From: Aurantimonadaceae bacterium
GTDB lineage: Bacteria > Pseudomonadota > Alphaproteobacteria > Rhizobiales > Rhizobiaceae
Assembly (NCBI GenBank): GCA_003232595.1
Contig: QIIJ01000418.1
Coordinates: 1-12,285, forward strand
DNA length: 12,285 nucleotides
Direction of reading: 5' to 3'
The position numbers and the translations under genes are program-made. Positions 1 through 6,789 of this stretch are shown here, one piece after another. The notes beneath the pieces are model-generated. The model was not told where the DNA came from and made no database searches. It was given only the letters and a program-made list of their open reading frames with translations. The number at the start of each line of letters is the position of its first letter. Positions within the stretch are counted from its first letter, which is position 1.

Positions 1-488
1 GCATCTTCCCGGATCCGCTCTTCCGCTTCGCCGATAAATCTGACCCGCCGTGCTTCTATATCAGCCAGCCCGCCAAGTGGGTCGAAAATCTCGCCGTCCG
101 CATCCACATAGAGCGCATTGATGGTGAAATCCCGCCGCAATGCATCCTCCCGCCAGTCGCGGCCAAAGCGCACTACCGCGCGGCGGCCATCGGTTTCAAT
201 ATCTGCGCGAAGCGTGGTTATTTCAAATGGCCGACCTTCGACAACCGCCGTTACTGTGCCGTGCCCAATGCCGGTTGGAACAACCTTGATGTCGGCTGCT
301 TCCAAAAGTTCAATCACCTTTTGCGGCTCTCGCGTGGTCGCAATATCGATGTCGGAAACCACTTCACCCAGCAGCGAATTGCGCACCGCACCGCCAATAA
401 TACGCGCTTCCTCCTCACCGGAATTCAACAGAGCAAGCAGATGTTGAATGGCCTCACCCTTCAGCCACCGTGAATTTGGCAGTTTCAT
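1..488 (-). CDS. cca: CCA tRNA nucleotidyltransferase, N-terminal part (3' end outside window)
   Basis: Adds or repairs the 3'-terminal CCA of tRNAs in the cytoplasm, using CTP and ATP. The visible 162 residues are the class II poly(A) polymerase/CCA nucleotidyltransferase head domain. They show the nucleotide-binding motif RIIGGAVRNSLLG (29-41), the catalytic pair DID (D46, D48), GHGTVT (75-80) and the signature RRDFTINALY (118-127). The frame runs off the left edge just after EERIRED, where the family continues into its EDxxRxxR motif, so the C-terminal RNA-binding part is missing here. The ATG at 488 overlaps the stop of the upstream Nudix gene as ATGA, which implies translational coupling. 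In alphaproteobacteria this gene is often found beside a CoA-pyrophosphatase Nudix gene and a DUF1285 gene, as here. I recognised the family from its motifs; which nucleotides it adds cannot be tested from this fragment. Confidence 0.93.
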   Translation of the reverse strand, partial: MKLPNSRWLKGEAIQHLLALLNSGEEEARIIGGAVRNSLLGEVVSDIDIATTREPQKVIELLEAADIKVVPTGIGHGTVTAVVEGRPFEITTLRADIETDGRRAVVRFGRDWREDALRRDFTINALYVDADGEIFDPLGGLADIEARRVRFIGEAEERIRED

Positions 489-1162
489 CCGTAAATCCTG
501 TCATGAACCAGACGGATAATACCAGCAGTAAGCCCCCAGATCGGTTTCAAATTGCGCCCCTTGCCAAACGGCATTTTATAAAAATACCGTTCCCTGTCGT
601 TCCAGACCGCGCTGCCGATCTCATGATTGCCCGCATCCATCAAGAATCCCAGCGGCACTTCAAAAACCTCAGCAACCTCATCGGCATTGATAACAAGTGA
701 AAAGCCCGGATCGATGATGCCTATCACCGGTTTCACCCGGTAGCCGGAACCGGAATAGTAGTCGCCAAGCCGCCCGAGAACCTCAATATTTTCCGCCCCA
801 ATCCCCACCTCCTCGCTGGTTTCACGCAAAGCGGCTGATTCGGGCGATTGGTCATCATCATCAATACGACCGCCCGGAAGGGCCACCTGTCCCTTATGCG
901 AGGAAAGTGTCTCGGTACGCCGGGTCAGCAAAACGGTCGCCCCTCCGGGCCGCTCAATCACCCCGAAAAACACCGCCGCATCGCGGTAGCTTTCCTGCTG
1001 TTTAATCGCACCGGAATCAATATCGTGATTAAGCACATGATCACCACTGCCCTCATGGAACCCCGGACGACAACAGCTCGTCGCAAATTGTTTTCTAAAC
1101 TCGGTTGTTGATATCTGCCCAAAGGACTGTGTCCTGGCAGTTTGTTGCAGATCACCCATCAT
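485..1162 (-). CDS. Nudix hydrolase, probable CoA pyrophosphatase (NudL/UPF0035 type)
   Basis: Probable coenzyme A pyrophosphatase that would cleave CoA or oxidised CoA to 3',5'-ADP and 4'-phosphopantetheine. It is 225 residues long from the chosen start. The UPF0035-type signature LLTRR...LSSHKGQVALPGG lies at about 78-98 and runs directly into the Nudix helix with RETSEEVGI at 113-121 (E114, E117 and E118 are metal ligands). As in other members of this subfamily, the first Glu of the classical Nudix box is absent. Start: the frame opens at a GTG at 1177 that would overlap the DUF1285 stop, but GAGG lies 5 bases upstream of the ATG at 1162, so I prefer that one; a second ATG follows at 1159. 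It is the middle gene of a DUF1285-Nudix-cca unit, with a 7 bp gap upstream and an ATGA overlap downstream. Family is confident; the CoA substrate is inferred from the motif. Confidence 0.88.
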   Translation of the reverse strand: MMGDLQQTARTQSFGQISTTEFRKQFATSCCRPGFHEGSGDHVLNHDIDSGAIKQQESYRDAAVFFGVIERPGGATVLLTRRTETLSSHKGQVALPGGRIDDDDQSPESAALRETSEEVGIGAENIEVLGRLGDYYSGSGYRVKPVIGIIDPGFSLVINADEVAEVFEVPLGFLMDAGNHEIGSAVWNDRERYFYKMPFGKGRNLKPIWGLTAGIIRLVHDRIYG

Positions 1163-1169
1163 CCAGACC

Positions 1170-1811
1170 TCACGCACTCAGCCGGGCAAGCTCTGCAGCA
1201 GGCATAATGGCAAAATCCATGCCCCTGGAGCGTAAGGCAAAGACCGCAACCCCGTCGACAACAATCTCCTCCCCCTGCTCTATCAGCTCATACATCACCG
1301 CCCGGTTGATCAGCGCCTCCAACCGGCCACGCACCAGAACATAGGGCTTGATGCCATCATTTTCCTCAACAATTTCAAAGCGTAAAGGATTATCAGGCCC
1401 AACTTCAACAACATCGCCCACATTGGTGCGAAAGGTGATAACCTGTTTGTCACCAGTGCCCGAAACATTCATTTCCACCGCAAGAAACGGCGCATCTTCC
1501 ACCGTTATGCGGATTTTTTCGACCGGCGTGACGAGATAGGTCTCACCATCCTCGTCCTTGCGCAATACGGTTGAAAACAACTGCACCAGCCGCGACCGGC
1601 CAATCGGGGTGCCCATATAGAACCAGGTGCCGTCACGTTTGATGACGATATCCAGATCACCACAGAAGTCCGGGTGCCACAATTCGACCGGCGGCAGACC
1701 CTTGCCATGGCGGGTCGCCCTTGAAACCAATGCTTCAAGACCTGCCGTTCCTTCCTGGACATTGTCCAGCGAAACCTGTTCTGTTATCGGCCCTGATATA
1801 GACTTGTTCAT
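1170..1811 (-). CDS. DUF1285 family protein
   Basis: A 213-residue soluble protein of the DUF1285 family; its biochemical role is unknown to me. Features shared with the family are the N-terminal block PPVELWHPDFCGD (40-52), GTWFYMGTPIGR (61-72), and YLVTPVEK (92-99), followed by a beta-rich C-terminal half. No signal peptide or membrane segment is visible. Start: the frame extends to a GTG at 1829, but the ATG at 1811 (MNKSIS) has a GGA-type ribosome site at reasonable distance and gives a more usual length. It is first in the minus-strand unit with the Nudix and CCA genes, so it is probably co-transcribed with them from the divergent region to its right. Linkage to cca and a CoA-type Nudix gene is a common alphaproteobacterial arrangement but does not define its function. 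Confidence 0.88.
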   Translation of the reverse strand: MNKSISGPITEQVSLDNVQEGTAGLEALVSRATRHGKGLPPVELWHPDFCGDLDIVIKRDGTWFYMGTPIGRSRLVQLFSTVLRKDEDGETYLVTPVEKIRITVEDAPFLAVEMNVSGTGDKQVITFRTNVGDVVEVGPDNPLRFEIVEENDGIKPYVLVRGRLEALINRAVMYELIEQGEEIVVDGVAVFALRSRGMDFAIMPAAELARLSA

Positions 1812-1980
1812 TTTCAATCCACACGCCACTCAATCATTAAATTTTGGCAACCATTAACCCAATTGTGGGCATTTCCCAAAAAACCGCCACACTCACGAAA
1901 TAGTTGCTGTATCATGATTTGCCAACATGCCAGATTAGCAGCAATCTTGAAACAGTGATATTGACAGTGAAAGCATATTC
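1812..1980. promoter_or_regulatory. Divergent intergenic region between the DUF1285 unit and the MoxR cassette
   Basis: This 169 bp AT-rich gap must hold promoters for both flanking units because they point away from each other. For the minus strand, a TTGGCA box (plus 1920-1925) and TATTTC (plus 1897-1902) are 17 bp apart, a plausible but weak sigma-70-type pair. For moxR no convincing -35/-10 pair was found. Two copies of ACAGTGA (1952-1958 and 1964-1970), 12 bp apart, sit just before the moxR ATG, and a small inverted repeat TGGG/CCCA lies near 1866-1878. These are read by eye only. Confidence 0.35.
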
Positions 1981-2991
1981 ATGAGCGACATGAGCAAAAG
2001 CCCAAAACCACTATCAGACAAAGAAATTATAGCCGCTGCGGAAAAAGCGGTCAGCGATATCGCCACAGCAAGGGCAGCCATTGGCAAGGTCATTTTTGGC
2101 CAGCAGGAGGTGGTTGAGCAGGTGTTGATCACCCTGCTTGCAGGCGGTCATGCTCTGCTTGTCGGTGTACCCGGCCTTGCCAAGACCAAGCTGGTTGAAA
2201 CCCTTGGTATCGTGCTTGGTCTTAATGCAAACCGTATCCAGTTCACCCCGGATCTGATGCCTTCGGATATTCTTGGTTCCGAAGTGATGGAAGAGGACAC
2301 TAAAGGCAAACGCTCGTTCCGCTTCATCAGGGGCCCGGTTTTTGCACAATTACTGATGGCAGACGAGATCAACCGTGCCAGCCCCCGCACCCAGTCAGCC
2401 CTGTTGCAGGCGATGCAGGAATATCACATCACCATAGCTGGAGAACGCCACGACCTGCCCGCACCGTTTCATGTGCTTGCGACCCAGAACCCGCTGGAAC
2501 AGGAGGGGACATATCCACTTCCTGAAGCCCAGCTCGACCGTTTTCTGATGCAGGTCGATGTGCCCTATCCCGATATTGAGGCCGAACGCCGCATCCTGTT
2601 TGAAACCACCGGCGAAACCGAAGTTAAGGCCAAACAGGCCCTTAAACCGGGGGAATTGCAACCGCTGCAAAACCTTGTACGCCGCATTCCGGTGGGCGAA
2701 TCCGTGGTTGAGGCGATATTGGGGCTGGTGCGCTCCGCCCGTCCGGACCACCATGAAAACGATGCCACCCGCCATATTGCCTGGGGTCCCGGACCACGCG
2801 CCAGTCAGGCTTTAATGCTGACAGTCCGTGCCCGTGCCCTGCTTGATGGTCGCCTGGCACCGTCGGTTGATGATGTCATGGCGTTGGCCGAACCCGTATT
2901 GCAGCACCGTATGGCGCTTAATTTTTCCGCCCGCGCCGAAGGTGTTACCGTGCGCAATGTGATCACTGACCTTAAGTCAAAGTGGGTGTAA
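1981..2991 (+). CDS. MoxR-family AAA+ ATPase
   Basis: A cytoplasmic ATPase of the MoxR AAA+ branch, a family thought to act as chaperones that mature or activate partner complexes together with vWA-domain proteins. The 336 residues are full length for the family. Visible motifs are FGQQEVVEQVLITLLAGGH (39-57), Walker A GVPGLAKTK (62-70), Walker B LLMADE (124-129) with NRASPRTQSALLQAM following, sensor 1 ATQN (167-170) leading into PLEQEGTYPLPEAQLDRF, and a C-terminal helical lid domain. All ATPase residues appear intact. The ATG at 1981 has only a weak purine-rich ribosome site; an in-frame ATG at 1990 is an alternative. It is the first gene of a four-gene unit; only 3 bases separate its stop from the next start. 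I see no motif that assigns it to a named MoxR subfamily, so no gene symbol is given. Confidence 0.95.
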   Translation: MSDMSKSPKPLSDKEIIAAAEKAVSDIATARAAIGKVIFGQQEVVEQVLITLLAGGHALLVGVPGLAKTKLVETLGIVLGLNANRIQFTPDLMPSDILGSEVMEEDTKGKRSFRFIRGPVFAQLLMADEINRASPRTQSALLQAMQEYHITIAGERHDLPAPFHVLATQNPLEQEGTYPLPEAQLDRFLMQVDVPYPDIEAERRILFETTGETEVKAKQALKPGELQPLQNLVRRIPVGESVVEAILGLVRSARPDHHENDATRHIAWGPGPRASQALMLTVRARALLDGRLAPSVDDVMALAEPVLQHRMALNFSARAEGVTVRNVITDLKSKWV

Positions 2992-2994
2992 TTC

Positions 2995-3918
2995 TTGGCC
3001 GTCTCTGTCGGAACCAGAGTTGAAAAAACCGCTGAAGCAGAAGTGCTTCATCGCGCAAGGGCGCGCGCTGCGCTTATTCCGGACCTGCTGGCAGAATCGC
3101 GCCACATCACCAATACGGTCATCAATGGCTGGCATGGCCGTCGCAAGCGTGGCATTGGCGAGAATTTCTGGCAGTTCCGCCCCTGGGTGGAAGGCGAAGC
3201 ACGCACAAAAATCGACTGGCGCCGCTCGGCCCGTGATGATCATGTTTATATCCGCGACAAGGAATGGGAAGCCGCCCACACGTTATGGGTATGGGCCGAC
3301 AATTCACCCTCAATGCTCTATATGTCCAAAAGGGCCCAAACCGCCAAACAATCCCGTGCCATGGTGATTGCGCTTGCCCTTTGCGAACTGCTTGCCCGCA
3401 GTGGCGAGCGGGTTGGCTGGCCGGGCGTCACCAACACCCTTTCACACCGCAACGCAGCCGAGCGCATTGCCGCCGAACTTGCCCAATTTGATGATTATGA
3501 AAGTTTTCCGCCGACCGAACACATCAAAAAATACTCGGAACTGATCCTGATAAGCGATTTTCTTGATCCGGTTGAGGATATCACCAGGCGGCTTGACACC
3601 ATTGCCCAACGCGGCATCCGTGGCCATCTGGTGCAAATTATCGATCCGGCAGAAGAAAACTTCCCCTATACCGGCCGCACCCAGTTCATTGACCCGGAAT
3701 CAGGCGACAAATTTATTGCCGGACGGGCCGAACAGCTTGGCAGTGATTATCGTCAAATTTTTACAGCCCGCAAACAGGCCATCGCTGAACACATAAGCCG
3801 CCTCGGCTGGAGCCACATCATCCACCACACCGACCAGCCTGCCTCCGCGGCGCTGGTCGCCCTGCATATGCATCTCGGACAGGATATATCGCCAAAGGGG
3901 GCTGGTTATGGCTGGTAG
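2995..3918 (+). CDS. DUF58 domain-containing protein
   Basis: A 307-residue soluble protein of the DUF58 family, regularly encoded next to MoxR ATPases and presumed to be their partner. The family block GRRKRGIGENFWQFRPW (49-65) is followed by IDWRRSAR (73-80), then a vWA-like core whose first strand carries DNSPS (D102, S104, S106), a complete DxSxS metal-site motif. There is no membrane segment or signal peptide, unlike some DUF58 proteins, so a cytoplasmic location is inferred. The start is a TTG at 2995, 3 bases after the moxR stop. No ATG or GTG precedes the conserved region except a GTG at 3043 with no good ribosome site, and relatives as I recall them have a similar N-terminal leader. 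Rare start plus close spacing suggest that translation depends on ribosomes finishing moxR. Family is sure; exact start is moderately sure. Confidence 0.92.
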   Translation: MAVSVGTRVEKTAEAEVLHRARARAALIPDLLAESRHITNTVINGWHGRRKRGIGENFWQFRPWVEGEARTKIDWRRSARDDHVYIRDKEWEAAHTLWVWADNSPSMLYMSKRAQTAKQSRAMVIALALCELLARSGERVGWPGVTNTLSHRNAAERIAAELAQFDDYESFPPTEHIKKYSELILISDFLDPVEDITRRLDTIAQRGIRGHLVQIIDPAEENFPYTGRTQFIDPESGDKFIAGRAEQLGSDYRQIFTARKQAIAEHISRLGWSHIIHHTDQPASAALVALHMHLGQDISPKGAGYGW

Positions 3919-3987
3919 ATATATCCGGATTTCTGGCAAAGCCTGTCCAGGCATTTTGCACCCACCGGTCGCCTGTGGAAGAGAATT

Positions 3988-6789
3988 ATGATTGCCGGCT
4001 TATCCCTCACATTCACCGCACCATGGGTGCTATTGGCATTGCTTGCCCTGCCGCTGATATGGTGGCTGTTACGGCTTACACCACCGAAGCCGACCCAGGA
4101 AACATTTCCCCCTACCCGCATCCTGGCGGAACTTGTCAAGCGCGAGGAAAAGCCCGCCCACACCCCCTGGTGGTTGATTTTGTTGCGCCTTTTAATGGCC
4201 GCCCTTGTCATTCTTGCCATGGCAGGCCCGATCTGGAAACCACAACAACCGCTGGTAAGCGGCAGCGGTCCGGTTTTGCTTGTGATCGACAACTCCTGGG
4301 CCTCTGGCCCGGTGTGGCAGGCTCAGATTGATACCGCACGGCAGTTGATCAGCGCTGCAGGCGACAATGATCGAAGTGTTTCCCTGCTTTTTGCCATCGG
4401 TGATGCGGGAACAAATATCGTTGGCAGCTCCGCACGTGAGGCACAAAAGAGCCTCGAGGCTGCAGTGCCCCAACCGGTCCCGGCTGATTGGCAAAATACC
4501 ATAGCCGCAATCAACACCCTGCCCGACGCCGCAAAACCTACCTCGATATTCTGGCTGAATGCCGGGTTAAAAAACCCTGATACCGATGATCTTACAACCT
4601 CGCTCAGCGCGCTTCTCGCCGAAGAATACGTAATCTATCAGGCAAACACCGGCAAATTCACCGTGCTGGCTGCCGCGATCAACAATCCCGATGCAATGGA
4701 AGTTAGCCTGAAACGGGTCAATGCGACCGCCGGCCTGAATGGCACCCTTCGAGCCTTCGATGAAAAAGGCCGCCCCCTTGCAACGACATCTTACGAGTTC
4801 CTCCCCGGTGAGGCCACCGCCGGGGGCCGTTTTGAATTTCCGGTTGAATTGCGCAACGACTTTGCCCGCATTGAATTGGCAGACCGCAAGTCCGCCGGTG
4901 CAGTATTCCTGCTTGATAATCGATTTCGCCGCCGCCGGGTCGGCCTTGTCTCAGGTGAAAAGAGCGACCTTGCCCAACCGCTTTTGTCGCCGCTTTATTA
5001 TATCTCGCGCGCCCTTGGGCCCTACAGCGAAGTTCGTTATCCCAACGATGCCAATATTACCGAAGCAGTTGCCGGCCTGATTGAAGACCGCGTTTCAACG
5101 CTGGTACTGGCCGATATCGGAACCCTCGGGGGCGACACCACCACAACCCTTGTCAGCTGGGTGGAAAACGGCGGCATGCTGGTACGCTTTGCCGGGCCAC
5201 GGCTTGCCACAATCGACAATGACGACCTGCTCCCGGTGCCGCTTCGTCGTGGCGATCGAAATCTTGGCGGCAGTCTTACCTGGAGCACCCCGCAGCCGCT
5301 GGCGACGTTTAATCCCGACAGCCCATTTGCAGGACTGGTTATTCCTGATGACGTTTCCATCAGCCGCCAGGTATTGGCAGAACCGAGCGCTGACCTGCCG
5401 CAAAACACCTGGGCCAGCCTTGCCGATGGCACGCCGCTCGTTACGGCTGCAAAACGCGGCAAGGGCTGGCTCGTTTTGTTCCACGTTACCGCCAATGCCT
5501 CCTGGTCCAATCTTGCCCTTTCCGGTACTTTTGTTGATATGTTGCGCCGACTCGTATCTCTTTCCGCAAGTGACGGTGCCGGCACAGCAACGGGCAGTGG
5601 AAATTCCATCCTGCAACCCTACCGTATACTTGATGGTATCGGTCAAATGGCCTCACCACCGCCTAATGCCCGGCCGCTGATTTTAACATCTGGCAAGACC
5701 CCGGGCATCAGTTTTGACAATCCACCGGGCCTCTATGGCACCAGCGATGGTTTTGTTGCTCAAAACCTCATCAGTGAATTAACCCTGCTTGAGCCACTGA
5801 ATATCACAGCCGTGCCTGGCAATCCTCAAGTGCGGGCCTATGAGATCGAAGACCCGCAAAAGCTCAAACCGTGGCTGCTTTCTGCCGCTCTGATATTGCT
5901 GGCGCTCGACTGTCTTGCGGTTTTGTGGATTGCCGGCGTCTTGAGCCGCCGATTGACAAGACCTGCCGCCGCAGCCCTTCTGTTGCTGGGTTTTGCCGCG
6001 ATGACCATGCCTGACCGGGTGATGGCACAGGAGGACAAGTCTATTCCCCCCGGCATCGAGGCCACCATGACCACCCGCCTGGCTTATGTGATTACCGGCA
6101 TATCCGAGGTTGACGAAATCAGTCGTCAGGGTCTGGTCGGGTTGACGGAATTTATTGCCAGCAGAACATCACTTGAACCCGGCGCACCGATCGGGGTTGA
6201 TATTTCCAAGGACGAATTAAGCTTTTTTCCCCTGCTCTACTGGCCGATTGATGTGGCCGCCACCATTCCCGATGCCAGGACCATGGCCCGAATCGATGCC
6301 TTCATGAAAAAGGGCGGCAGCGTTGTTTTTGATACCAAAGATGCGCTTGCCGGCGGTTTTGGCGGGGCAATTGTTTCAGATGCAACACGCAGGCTGCGCG
6401 AAATTCTGGCCGACCTCGATATTCCCCCGCTTGAGCGGGTTCCTTCCGACCATGTGCTGACGAAAGCTTTCTACCTGCTCGATATATTCCCCGGACGCTA
6501 TAATTCCGATGATTTCTGGGTGGAGGCCAGCGATCCGGGCAATCAGCCAAACCGCCCGGTACGCGTTGGCGACGGTGTTTCCACCATCATTGTCACCAGC
6601 AATGACCTGGCTGGCGCATGGGCGGTTGATGGCCAGGGACGGCCATTGCTGCCCACCGTACCACCCAGCCCGGCCCAGCGTATTTATGCCTACCGTGTCG
6701 GGGTAAATCTTGCCATGTATGTGCTCACCGGCAACTATAAATCTGATCAGGTTCACATTCCGGCCCTGCTGGAAAGGCTTGGCCAATGA
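3988..6789 (+). CDS. Large membrane protein: BatA-type N-terminus, degenerate vWA region, C-terminal DUF4159
   Basis: A 933-residue inner-membrane protein. Two hydrophobic helices at about 11-30 and 61-80 flank an Arg/Lys-rich loop, as in BatA-type N-termini. A vWA-like stretch begins LLVIDNSWAS (98-106), but the metal motif is degenerate (D101-x-S103-x-A105). A long beta-rich region follows, then a helix at 629-651, a short basic loop SRRLTR (653-658) and a hydrophobic stretch at 659-674. After this comes a DUF4159 domain (about 693-925) including FFPLLYWPID and an FPGRYNSDDFWVE segment. Positive charges place both short loops in the cytoplasm, so the central region and DUF4159 should be periplasmic. 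A good ribosome site (GGAAGAGA) precedes the ATG at 3988. The gap from the DUF58 gene is 69 bp with nothing visible in it; the stop overlaps the next ATG as ATGA. Biochemical function is unknown; envelope maturation with the MoxR partner is inferred. Confidence 0.92.
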   Translation: MIAGLSLTFTAPWVLLALLALPLIWWLLRLTPPKPTQETFPPTRILAELVKREEKPAHTPWWLILLRLLMAALVILAMAGPIWKPQQPLVSGSGPVLLVIDNSWASGPVWQAQIDTARQLISAAGDNDRSVSLLFAIGDAGTNIVGSSAREAQKSLEAAVPQPVPADWQNTIAAINTLPDAAKPTSIFWLNAGLKNPDTDDLTTSLSALLAEEYVIYQANTGKFTVLAAAINNPDAMEVSLKRVNATAGLNGTLRAFDEKGRPLATTSYEFLPGEATAGGRFEFPVELRNDFARIELADRKSAGAVFLLDNRFRRRRVGLVSGEKSDLAQPLLSPLYYISRALGPYSEVRYPNDANITEAVAGLIEDRVSTLVLADIGTLGGDTTTTLVSWVENGGMLVRFAGPRLATIDNDDLLPVPLRRGDRNLGGSLTWSTPQPLATFNPDSPFAGLVIPDDVSISRQVLAEPSADLPQNTWASLADGTPLVTAAKRGKGWLVLFHVTANASWSNLALSGTFVDMLRRLVSLSASDGAGTATGSGNSILQPYRILDGIGQMASPPPNARPLILTSGKTPGISFDNPPGLYGTSDGFVAQNLISELTLLEPLNITAVPGNPQVRAYEIEDPQKLKPWLLSAALILLALDCLAVLWIAGVLSRRLTRPAAAALLLLGFAAMTMPDRVMAQEDKSIPPGIEATMTTRLAYVITGISEVDEISRQGLVGLTEFIASRTSLEPGAPIGVDISKDELSFFPLLYWPIDVAATIPDARTMARIDAFMKKGGSVVFDTKDALAGGFGGAIVSDATRRLREILADLDIPPLERVPSDHVLTKAFYLLDIFPGRYNSDDFWVEASDPGNQPNRPVRVGDGVSTIIVTSNDLAGAWAVDGQGRPLLPTVPPSPAQRIYAYRVGVNLAMYVLTGNYKSDQVHIPALLERLGQ

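Noticed and set aside
1961..1966. Perfect TTGACA -35 box just upstream of moxR.
   Set aside because: It is only 14 bases from the start codon and no -10 box follows at the right distance; it would start transcription inside the gene.
5037..5609. Minus-strand open frame of 190 codons inside the BatA/DUF4159 gene.
   Set aside because: Antisense shadow with Arg/Ser-rich low-complexity translation and no ribosome site.
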